DNA from: an uncultured Campylobacter sp.
GTDB lineage: Bacteria; Campylobacterota; Campylobacteria; Campylobacterales; Campylobacteraceae
DNA length: 14,850 bases
Reading direction: 5' to 3'
Assembly: GCF_938045595.1 (NCBI RefSeq)
Contig: NZ_CALIBB010000309.1
Span: 1-14,850 of the forward strand
Shown here: positions 1 through 7,021 of the stretch, in pieces
Layout of the letters: every line of letters starts with the position of its first letter
Numbering within the stretch: the stretch's first letter is position 1
Translations under genes and position numbers: made by a program
Notes under the pieces: model-generated
The model's input: the letters and a program-made list of their open reading frames with translations, nothing else
The model's database searches: none
What the model was told of the DNA's origin: nothing

Positions 1-714
1 CTGCCGGCGCGATAGGGCGAGGCGGATCGTCTCGTCTATGCGCCGTTTGGGCGGCGCGCGTATTTATGCTCGCCATGCGCGCGCCTTAAAACGGCGCTAG
101 GTTTGAAATTTAACCCTAGCGGGCTAGGAATTTTAAATTTAAGCGGATTTAGGCTTTGGCGGTCGGATCTGCCTACGCGCCGCGCAGAACCGTATCCGCG
201 CTAGAAATATCGCCGCCGAGATAAAATTTCGCGCGGCAGGCGCCGTAATGCGGCGGTATGAAATTTTAACGCTCCTAAATAAAACGGCATGAAATTTAAT
301 CGCGCCGCGCCGCCGCATTAAATTCTGAAAATTCCAAGCCGTGTCGGGCGGCACAAAATTTAACCGCGCCCGGCGGTCGTATAAATTCCATCGCTAAGCC
401 GTATCGTGCGGAGCCGCATCGCGTCAGATCAGCGTTAAGCTCTACTGCCTCGCCGCGCGGGATTACGTTAAAATTCTGCCGCCGTACTGCGCTGCGCCCG
501 ACAGGATTTACATCAAATTTTGCCGCCGAGTTGCACCGCACTAGATTTGTTTTAAATTTTGCCGTCGTGCGCACTAAATTTACGGTCAAAATTTCGTCGT
601 CGCGCCGCGCAAAATATGCACAAAATTCGCCGTATCGTCGAGTCAAATTTGTCTCAAAATCCATTACTGCGGCGAGCTGCGTTAAAAATTTAGATCAAAA
701 TTTCGCTAGCGTGC
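1..714. repeat. Gene-free, AAATTT-rich intergenic region downstream of aspB
   Basis: I see no credible gene here. The stretch alternates G+C-rich spacers with AAATTT, AAATTC and GAATTT words. From about position 105 onward I count roughly 19 RAATTY words by eye, where about one would be expected by chance at this base composition. Open frames on either strand translate into Arg/Ala/Phe-rich low-complexity peptides with KF and EF dipeptides, which is what AAATTT gives in a non-coding frame. A short G+C hairpin (GCGCCG at 40-45, CGGCGC at 52-57) and a 9-bp inverted repeat (249-257 with 310-318) are visible. Neither is followed by a clear T-tract, so I cannot assign a terminator to the upstream operon. 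Confidence 0.7.
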
Positions 715-1893
715 CTATCTGTGGCAATTCTTTACGAATTTTTCTATGCGCTCAAAGCCGCGTTTTAGATTTTCCATAGAGCACGCAAAGCTTATGCGGA
801 AGTGCCCATCCATGCCAAATCCGCTTCCTGGCACCGTGGCTACGAGCCCTTTATCTAGCAGTTGCATGCAGAATTTCATACTATCAGGTTCTACCTGAGA
901 GCAATCTATGAAGAAATAAAATGCGCCATCTGGTTTTACGACACTGAGCCCTGGGATCGCGCTTATCGCGTCCGTGCCAAAATCGCGTCTGCGCTCGTAT
1001 TCGCGCCTCATCTCCTCGATATAATCGTCCGCCTCGCCGCGCAGCACCGGCATCGCGCCTGCCTGGACGATGCTTGCTACGTTACTGACGCTTTGGCTTT
1101 GCAGGCTTATCATCGCTTTATTCAGCTCATCAATGGCACAGGCGGTATAGCCGAAGCGCCAGCCGGGCATAGCACCGCATTTGCTTAGCCCGTTGATCGT
1201 CACGGTGCGCCCGAACATATCCTCACTGATGCTTGCTGCGGCTATGAAACTCTTGCCGAAGACGATTTTTTCGTAAATTTCATCGGCAATTACCAAGATA
1301 TCCGTGCCCTTTAGCACTTCCGCAAGCTCTTGTAGCTCCTGGCGCGAATATACGGCGCCTGCGGGGTTACTCGGGTTGAAAAGGCACAGCGCCTTTGTGC
1401 GCGGCGTGATCGCAGCTTTGAGCTGCGAGGCGGTGATTTTGTATCGGTTTTCCGCCTTGGTGTCTACGATGATGGGCTTGCTGCCGCAGAATTTTACAAT
1501 TTCTGGGTAAGTGACCCAATAAGGCGCCGGTATTATGACCTCATCGCCTTCGTTTAAGATGCAGTTAAAGGCGTTAAATAGCGAGTGTTTGGCGCCTACG
1601 TTGGTGATGATCTGATCGGGTCTGTAATTTAGGCCGTTATCACGCTTTAGCTTCTGTGCGATTAAATTTAAAATTTCAGGCGTGCCGGCAACAGGCGTAT
1701 ATTTTCCACAGCCCTTAGCCATAGCCTCTATGACAGCCCTTTTGGCGACTTCTGCGGTATCGAAATCAGGCTCGCCTGCGCTTAGGATCACGACGTCTTG
1801 CCCCTGGGCTTTCATCTGTTTGGCTTTGGTGCTGATTGCGATTGTTAGGCTTTCACCGAGCTTGCTTACGCGACTTGAAAGTGTTAATTTCAT
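715..1893 (-). CDS. aspB: Aspartate aminotransferase (class I PLP aminotransferase)
   Basis: This 392-residue cytoplasmic enzyme transfers the amino group between aspartate and 2-oxoglutarate. Fold-type I features are in order: the SAGEPDFDT substrate loop near residues 38-46, NPSNPAGA at about 173-180, the cofactor-binding Asp in IADEIYE near 204, and the Schiff-base lysine (Lys238) in SKCGAMPGWRFGY. The last reads CGAMPGW where relatives usually have TYAMTGW, a small but real departure. I chose the ATG at 1893 because AAGGAG lies just upstream; a start nine codons earlier has no such site. The ATG overlaps the preceding stop as ATGA, so translation is probably coupled. In C. jejuni the orthologue (aspB) is also the last gene of a hisS-speA-cysE cluster. 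Related class I enzymes with different keto-acid specificity cannot be excluded. Confidence 0.92.
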   Translation of the reverse strand: MKLTLSSRVSKLGESLTIAISTKAKQMKAQGQDVVILSAGEPDFDTAEVAKRAVIEAMAKGCGKYTPVAGTPEILNLIAQKLKRDNGLNYRPDQIITNVGAKHSLFNAFNCILNEGDEVIIPAPYWVTYPEIVKFCGSKPIIVDTKAENRYKITASQLKAAITPRTKALCLFNPSNPAGAVYSRQELQELAEVLKGTDILVIADEIYEKIVFGKSFIAAASISEDMFGRTVTINGLSKCGAMPGWRFGYTACAIDELNKAMISLQSQSVSNVASIVQAGAMPVLRGEADDYIEEMRREYERRRDFGTDAISAIPGLSVVKPDGAFYFFIDCSQVEPDSMKFCMQLLDKGLVATVPGSGFGMDGHFRISFACSMENLKRGFERIEKFVKNCHR

Positions 1894-2369
1894 TGATGCT
1901 CCTTGGATTGGTTTAGACAATTTAAAATTTGATTTTTGACGCTAAAAGCTCTGCCGCTACTTGGGTCTTGGTCGTAGATATCGTCGATTTTATAATCACC
2001 TCCGCTACGGACGAGTTTGTAGATTATCGTCTGCGCGCCGTAGGGGCAGGTCTGCGTCACTACGACGGTATCGCGCTGCCCTAGCTCAAAATCATATTTC
2101 GCGTCGTCGCAGACATCTTGACCGCCGATTATCGGATCGTAGTCCAAGCAGCCTACCTCACCTTCGCCAGCAGATGCTTCATCCTGCATAAGCGCAGATT
2201 TGAAAGAAGCCGATAGAGCATTTTTGTGATCGCCAAAATAGGTGTCCTTGATGTATAGACTTTTTACTAGGCTTATTCTGGCGTCGTCCGCGGAATTTTT
2301 CGCGCTATTAGCATCGCTGCCGCTTGCTGATAAAATAGCAAAAATTATAAAAAATAGAGCTTTTTTCAC
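1890..2369 (-). CDS. Small secreted protein, DUF3828-like
   Basis: This 159-residue protein is of unknown function. The N-terminus (MKKALFFIIFAILSASGSDA) is a typical signal peptide with probable cleavage near residue 20. It has no lipobox cysteine, so a soluble periplasmic location is inferred. The mature part has four cysteines (74, 87, 108, 151), enough for two disulfides, and the signature CLDYDPIIGGQD, which I associate from memory with the DUF3828 family. The start is GTG with AGAGGG upstream; that Shine-Dalgarno sequence abuts the cysE stop only 10 bp away. Its own stop overlaps the aspB start as ATGA. It therefore sits inside a housekeeping operon between cysE and aspB, where C. jejuni, as I recall, has no such gene. 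Its function does not follow from its neighbours. Confidence 0.75.
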   Translation of the reverse strand: MKKALFFIIFAILSASGSDANSAKNSADDARISLVKSLYIKDTYFGDHKNALSASFKSALMQDEASAGEGEVGCLDYDPIIGGQDVCDDAKYDFELGQRDTVVVTQTCPYGAQTIIYKLVRSGGDYKIDDIYDQDPSSGRAFSVKNQILNCLNQSKEHQ

Positions 2370-2379
2370 TTTAACCCTC

Positions 2380-3075
2380 TTATTTTAATGATTTTAGATA
2401 CTCTTCGTAGAATTTATTTAGATCCTCATCCATTGCGGAGATATCTTTTCTGCCGTTGCAGATGCAATCTTCCAAAATTTCGATACGCTTGATGAGATAT
2501 TTGATAAGCTCCTGGCTGATATCGGGAATTTTATTATGCGCCAAAGGATCGCTCTCACAGCTGCCTAAAATTCTAGCCGGCACTCCCACGGCGGTGCAGT
2601 TTGGCGCGACATCCTTTACGACGACGGAATTTGCGCCGATTTTGGAATTTTCGCCGATAGTGATGTTGCCTAATACTTTGGCTCCTGCACCAACTACGAC
2701 GCCGTTTTGCAGCGTCGGATGGCGCTTGCCGTGCTCTAAGCTCACGCCGCCGAGAGTGACGTCCTGATAGATCAGGCAGTTATCGCCGATGATCGCCGTT
2801 TCTCCAATGACAAGTCCCGTGGCGTGGTCGAAAAATACGCCCGAGCCGATACGTGCGCCCGGGTTTATATCTACGGCGGTGATTATGCGGGTAAGCCCGC
2901 TGATCGCGCGAGCTATGAGCTTAAAACCTCGCTCGTAGAAAAAATGCGCGAAGCGGTAATTTATCAGCGCCCAGACGCCGGGATAGCAGAAAAATATCTC
3001 AAATACGCTGTTGCATGCGGGGTCTTGACGCATTGGCTCGGTGAAGTCCTGTTTTAAAATTTGCCAAAAACTCAT
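2380..3075 (-). CDS. cysE: Serine O-acetyltransferase
   Basis: CysE transfers acetyl from acetyl-CoA to L-serine, giving O-acetylserine, the first committed step of cysteine synthesis in the cytoplasm. The 231-residue protein has the helical N-terminal domain (about 1-65) followed by left-handed beta-helix hexapeptide repeats (about 68-170, for example IGSGVFFDHATGLVIGETA and IGENSKIGANSVVVKDVAP). The catalytic Asp-His pair is at 83-84 (FFDHATG), and the active-site GKRHP loop is at 116-120. After the helix comes an acidic tail of about 60 residues where feedback inhibition by cysteine normally acts; its sensitivity here is unknown. The start ATG overlaps the speA stop as ATGA and its own SD is weak, so translation probably depends on coupling to speA. 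Confidence 0.95.
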   Translation of the reverse strand: MSFWQILKQDFTEPMRQDPACNSVFEIFFCYPGVWALINYRFAHFFYERGFKLIARAISGLTRIITAVDINPGARIGSGVFFDHATGLVIGETAIIGDNCLIYQDVTLGGVSLEHGKRHPTLQNGVVVGAGAKVLGNITIGENSKIGANSVVVKDVAPNCTAVGVPARILGSCESDPLAHNKIPDISQELIKYLIKRIEILEDCICNGRKDISAMDEDLNKFYEEYLKSLK

Positions 3076-4910
3076 TTGATCGTCTTTAAGTAACTATTGT
3101 CGTTTAAAAACAGATATAGCTCGCCCAGGATATGCTTTTTTTCTTTATCTCCGATAAGATTTGATTTTTCGACGCGCTCGTTTAGGCTTTCGCGGATATC
3201 TACTACGTCGTAGTCCATATCCTCCAAGATGTCGATGACCGATTGAGATTCGATAAAATCCTTGATCTCAAAGCCGCCGTCATCCTTTAAAATCACGGTC
3301 GCCTCTGTTGGGTGTGCAAAGAGGTTGTGGCTCATGCCAAGCACCTCCTGATAGGCTCCGACAAGGAAAAAGCCCAAAAAATACTCCTCTTTTTCGGGAT
3401 CAAAATCGTGCAGAAAGAGCGGATTTTTTTGACTGTCGAATTCTATCTCGCCGTCGCTATCGCAGGTGATATCCCAGATCGACGCCGATAGCGTGGCGCG
3501 CTCGTCCAGCCTCTCTAACGGCATGATTGGGAAGTGCTGCTTGATGCCCCAAAAATCGGGCAGGCTTTGAAAGATCGAGAAATTTACTAAATAGCGCTCT
3601 TGGGCGTTGCCTAGAGAATTTAAGAAATTGCTGTATTCTTGTTTGTTGCCTAAAATTCCATACGCCTTTCGCATTATTAGATGAACCAAAATTTCGCCGT
3701 TTGAGCGGTCGATCAGATCGACGTATCCCAGATCAAAAAGGGTAAGCACGCTCTCCATGTGCGACATGGCGTCGTGCAGATACTCTAGCGCGTTGGAGGG
3801 TTTTAGAGTTTTATACAGATCGTATAGCTCGGCGACTACCGGCGGATTGTCCTTTTTTAAGGCGAGCTTCTCTTCGGTGTATTCTTGGGTAAAAAGCTCC
3901 AAAATCGGCGCCACGAGCACCGCATGGCTGGCGGCTACGTATCTTCCGCTCTCGATAAAGATATCCGGCTCGGCCTCTTTTTTATCCTCTGCGATCGATT
4001 TTAGCAAAAAAACCACGTCGTTGGCGTATTCTTTTAGCGTATAGTTGCGGCTGGAGCTTTCTTTGGCTTGGGAGTATTCGATAGCAAGACCTCCGCCTAA
4101 ATTTATGGATTTTAAATTTTTCGCGCCCATTTTGCGAAGCTCGGTGTAGATGTTGCCCGCCTCGATGAGGGCCTTTTTGAGCGGATGGATCTCTGTAATC
4201 TGCGAGCCGATATGAAAATGAATCATCGTAAACTGCTCGATGAGGTCGTTTTTCTTGAGCAAGTTTATCGCCTCTATAAGTTCGGTCGAGGTAAGGCCGA
4301 ATTTAGAATTTATCCCGCCGCTCTTCGCCCACATGCCGCTTCCGGAGTTGTGCAGCCTGATGCGAAGCCCGATGAAAGGTTTTGGTGCAAACCGCTCCTT
4401 AGCCGTTTCGATGATGGTTTCAAGCTCATTTAGCCCCTCGATCGTAAGCGTCACGTTATGCCCCATCTCTGCGGCGATAAAGCCGATATTTATAAGCTCC
4501 TTATCCTTAAAACCGTTTACGGTAATCGGCGCGCCGTATTTGTTATACGCCATCGCTAGTAGCAGTTCAGGCTTGCTGCCGGCTTCGAGTCCGTATCCGT
4601 AAGGCTCGCCGATATCGACTAAATTTTTAACGAAGCCTGGGAATTGATTTACCTTAAGCGGATAGACGGCGTGGAATTTTCCCTTGTAATCAAACTCCTT
4701 AATGGCTCGGTTAAAATTTGAGTAAATTTCAACGATCTGCTTTTTGATGAGGTGCGGGAAGCGCAGCAGTATCGGGCCTCGCACGCCGTCTGCGCGGATC
4801 TCTTTTATGATATCCACCAAAGGCTGCTTGAAATCGGAGTTTAGGCATAGCTTGCCGCCGTCTATCGTGAAGTTGGAATTCCCCCAAATATTTAGTCCGT
4901 AATCGCTCAT
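3072..4910 (-). CDS. speA: Biosynthetic arginine decarboxylase
   Basis: SpeA is a PLP enzyme that decarboxylates arginine to agmatine, an entry to putrescine and spermidine. At 612 residues it is near the length typical of Campylobacter and slightly shorter than the E. coli enzyme. The N-terminal alanine-racemase-fold barrel carries the PLP lysine in YPLKVNQ (Lys86), HFHIGSQ at 231-237 and the phosphate-binding GGGLAIEY at 272-279. The C-terminal beta domain has WDITCDSDG at 479-487 with the catalytic Cys483, GAYQE at 518-522 and NLFAHPTEA at 529-537. The start is well supported: AAGGAT lies a few bases upstream and the ATG overlaps the hisS stop as ATGA. No agmatine-processing gene lies in this window. 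The fold is shared with carboxynorspermidine and diaminopimelate decarboxylases, but the length and motifs fit ADC. Confidence 0.95.
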   Translation of the reverse strand: MSDYGLNIWGNSNFTIDGGKLCLNSDFKQPLVDIIKEIRADGVRGPILLRFPHLIKKQIVEIYSNFNRAIKEFDYKGKFHAVYPLKVNQFPGFVKNLVDIGEPYGYGLEAGSKPELLLAMAYNKYGAPITVNGFKDKELINIGFIAAEMGHNVTLTIEGLNELETIIETAKERFAPKPFIGLRIRLHNSGSGMWAKSGGINSKFGLTSTELIEAINLLKKNDLIEQFTMIHFHIGSQITEIHPLKKALIEAGNIYTELRKMGAKNLKSINLGGGLAIEYSQAKESSSRNYTLKEYANDVVFLLKSIAEDKKEAEPDIFIESGRYVAASHAVLVAPILELFTQEYTEEKLALKKDNPPVVAELYDLYKTLKPSNALEYLHDAMSHMESVLTLFDLGYVDLIDRSNGEILVHLIMRKAYGILGNKQEYSNFLNSLGNAQERYLVNFSIFQSLPDFWGIKQHFPIMPLERLDERATLSASIWDITCDSDGEIEFDSQKNPLFLHDFDPEKEEYFLGFFLVGAYQEVLGMSHNLFAHPTEATVILKDDGGFEIKDFIESQSVIDILEDMDYDVVDIRESLNERVEKSNLIGDKEKKHILGELYLFLNDNSYLKTIK

Positions 4911-6148
4911 GCTCTATCCTTAAAAAATGCTTCGACCTCTTTAAATTTAATCGCAAAGCTGCTTTGATCCTCTAAATTTTTGCACCACACCTCGGCTCGG
5001 TCAAACTCGTCCTGCCCGATGCAAAGGCAAAATTTCGCCTCCGCCCCGTCGGCTGCTTTTAAATGCTTGGCTAGGCTCTTGGGCTCGTATGAAATTTGAG
5101 TTTTACAAAGCTTTCGCAGCTTTAGCGCAAATGAAAATGCCGTGCTAACAAACGCCTCATCCAGCGCGCCGATATAAATCCCCTCGCGCTCTTGAGGGGC
5201 TTCGCGCGTTTTTAAAATTTCGGCTATTCGCTCGATGCCGATCGCAAAGCCCACGCCCGCCGTCTTTCTGCCGCCTAAAAACTCCACGAGTCTGTCGTAG
5301 CGCCCGCCGCCGCCTACGGCGCTTTGTGCGCCAAGCTCGGATGAGACGAACTCAAAGGCGGTTTTGCAGTAGTAATCAAGCCCGCGCACGAGTTTCGCAT
5401 CGATTTCAAATTTTTGTCCGTTTTGGGTTAAAATTCTTTGCAGCTGCGCAAATTCCGCGGCGCAGGCGTCGTTTAAATTTTCAGTTATAAGAGGTGCAGC
5501 GGCTAAAATTTTCTGGCAGCTTTCGTTTTTGCAGTCCAGCACGCGGATCGGATTGGTGTCGATGCGCCTTTGGCAGTCCTCGCAGAGCCTGTCTTTGCGC
5601 TCTTGTAAGAAATTTACGAGCTTGGTTTTATACGCAGGCATGCACTCCTCGTCGCCTAAAGAGTTGATTTTAAGCGTTGCGGCAACATTTAGCTCGCGTA
5701 AAATTTGAGCTAGCATCAAGATCACGCTCGCATCCTCATAGACGCTAGCCTCGCCGAAGCACTCGACGCCGAATTGATGAAACTCGCGCAGACGCCCCTT
5801 TTGCGGGCGCTCGTAGCGAAACATCGAGCCTTGATAATAAAATTTATGCACGCCGCCGCTACGGTCTAGCTTTTTTTCGATAAAGGCGCGCACGACGCCC
5901 GCGGTGCCTTCGGGGCGTAGACAGACGCTCTCTCCGCTTTTGTCGCTAAACTCATACATCTCTTTGCCGACGATGTCGCTGCTCTCGCCGACGCTGCGGC
6001 GAAATAGCGCGGTCTGCTCGAGCTTGGGAGTTTCGATGAGGCAAAAGCCGTAATTGCGCGCCACGCGCTCGCACACGCTTAAAATTTGCGAGTAGATGCG
6101 CGCCTGTTCGTCCAAAATATCGTTCATACCGCGAAGTGCCTTGATCAT
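4907..6148 (-). CDS. hisS: Histidyl-tRNA synthetase
   Basis: This class II aminoacyl-tRNA synthetase charges tRNA-His. The 413-residue protein is of normal length. Motif 2 is at about 104-131 (FYYQGSMFRYERPQ ... FHQFGVECFG), the histidine-specific RGLDYY at 255-260, GGRYD at 281-285 and motif 3 (GVGFAIGIER) at 298-307. The anticodon-binding domain runs from about 320 to the end. In the insertion domain, cysteines at 189, 192, 206 and 211 form a CxxC...CxxxxC arrangement of the kind seen in many bacterial HisRS. The ATG at 6148 has AAGGA eight bases upstream, and a TATAAT box lies 48 bp before it. It is the first gene of a run that continues through ATGA overlaps into speA and cysE. Confidence 0.96.
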   Translation of the reverse strand: MIKALRGMNDILDEQARIYSQILSVCERVARNYGFCLIETPKLEQTALFRRSVGESSDIVGKEMYEFSDKSGESVCLRPEGTAGVVRAFIEKKLDRSGGVHKFYYQGSMFRYERPQKGRLREFHQFGVECFGEASVYEDASVILMLAQILRELNVAATLKINSLGDEECMPAYKTKLVNFLQERKDRLCEDCQRRIDTNPIRVLDCKNESCQKILAAAPLITENLNDACAAEFAQLQRILTQNGQKFEIDAKLVRGLDYYCKTAFEFVSSELGAQSAVGGGGRYDRLVEFLGGRKTAGVGFAIGIERIAEILKTREAPQEREGIYIGALDEAFVSTAFSFALKLRKLCKTQISYEPKSLAKHLKAADGAEAKFCLCIGQDEFDRAEVWCKNLEDQSSFAIKFKEVEAFFKDRA

Positions 6149-6195
6149 CGATAAAATCCTTTGTGAAATTTTAAAATTTTCAAATTTTTGCGGCG

Positions 6196-6201
6196 ATTAT
6201 A
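6196..6201 (-). promoter_or_regulatory. Probable sigma-70 -10 box of the hisS operon
   Basis: Read on the minus strand the hexamer is TATAAT, a perfect -10 element, preceded by an A+T-rich stretch with AAATTT words. It lies 48 bp upstream of the hisS ATG. Campylobacter vegetative promoters generally lack a conserved -35 and rely on an A+T-rich upstream periodicity, which fits. No transcription start is visible from sequence, and other TATAAT-like boxes could exist. Confidence 0.55.
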
Positions 6202-6325
6202 GTTAAATTTACCTAAATTTTAAGCCCTGCCGCTCGCAGCAACGCATCGGTTCTGCTTATTTTTATCGCGCGCCGTTTCGGCTTAGGCGTCTATCTTAAA
6301 CCGGCTAAGCTCGGCGGTAAAATTT

Positions 6326-6808
6326 CTACTTCGTCGCCTTGAAGCTCAAGAATTCCTCGTAGCGGCGGTCGATGATCTCTTTGATCTCGGCGTAATTTTG
6401 CGGCGAATTTTCTATGTAAAAATAGGCGTTGTCGAAGTTTTTATCGCCGAATTTTCGCGCGACGAAGTCGCAATAGTCCTGTAAATACCAGCCGTGCGTT
6501 TTGGCAAATTTCGTACGGTCCGTGGTATAGTAGGCCTTCGCAAAGGCCTTGCCTGCGGTGTTTAGCTCCTCGCTGCTTAGCACGCCGTCCATGGCGTCGA
6601 AAAAATACTGGCGATAATCAAAGCTATCGTCCATCCGCGCTATATCGTCCGCGAAATCCGCCGCGAAGTCCTTGGAATAGAGCTTGCGCTCCATGCACCA
6701 GCGGAAGAAAAACGCGATGTGCGTCGCGCCGTTTTCCTGCGGGATGTCGGTCGGCGCATTTTTCGCGCCCCAATGCCATTTTGCCTTGTCGTAGGTCACG
6801 TAAGCCAT
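6326..6808 (-). CDS. DUF7832-like cytoplasmic protein, possible immunity protein
   Basis: This 160-residue soluble protein has no signal peptide or membrane segment. Near the N-terminus are YDKAKWHWG (6-14) and the ATHIAFFFRW block (28-37), followed by MDGVLSSEEL and AKAYYTTDR. From memory this pattern (Y..A.wH ... p..lP.e.aatHi..fl.W ... dG.l...l ... F...YY) matches the DUF7832 family; the name should be confirmed by a profile search. The protein is acidic and rich in Trp, Tyr and Phe, a make-up common among toxin-immunity proteins, but no toxin gene is adjacent and that role is a guess. I start it at the ATG at 6808, which has AAGGAG six bases upstream, rather than at an earlier in-frame start with no SD. 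It stands alone between recG (213 bp gap) and hisS (177 bp gap). Confidence 0.75.
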   Translation of the reverse strand: MAYVTYDKAKWHWGAKNAPTDIPQENGATHIAFFFRWCMERKLYSKDFAADFADDIARMDDSFDYRQYFFDAMDGVLSSEELNTAGKAFAKAYYTTDRTKFAKTHGWYLQDYCDFVARKFGDKNFDNAYFYIENSPQNYAEIKEIIDRRYEEFLSFKATK

Positions 6809-7021
6809 TTCGCTCTCCTTTGTTTGGACTTTAAGTTGCATAAATTTTAGAAATTAAAAGTAAACGACGCTTGGTAAAGCTCTAAATTTTATCCGATGCA
6901 ATCTGCGCCGTGAAATTTCAAATTTTATATCAGATCGCCCGTTACCTCATAATCGCATTCGCTTCGTAAAATTTTGCCGCGACTAAAATTACGTTTAAAT
7001 TCTATCGCATCTCGTAGAATT

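Noticed and set aside
1..76. Minus-strand frame starting ATG at 76 (MASINTRAAQ...) and running off the left edge
   Set aside because: AAGG lies a few bases upstream, but only 25 residues are visible and they are Arg/Pro/Ala-rich. Too little to call a gene.
296..664. Minus-strand open frame of about 120 codons in the left intergenic region
   Set aside because: The translation is Arg/Ala/Phe low complexity, produced by AAATTT and G+C spacers. It has no SD and no recognisable domain.
6281..6310. GCTTAG/CTAAGC inverted repeat as terminator of the DUF7832-like gene
   Set aside because: It has only six pairs, an 18-base loop and no following T-tract.
6883..6935. TATAAAAT and TAAAAT boxes upstream of the DUF7832-like gene as promoter
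   Set aside because: Such boxes arise everywhere from AAATTT words, so I cannot choose one with confidence.
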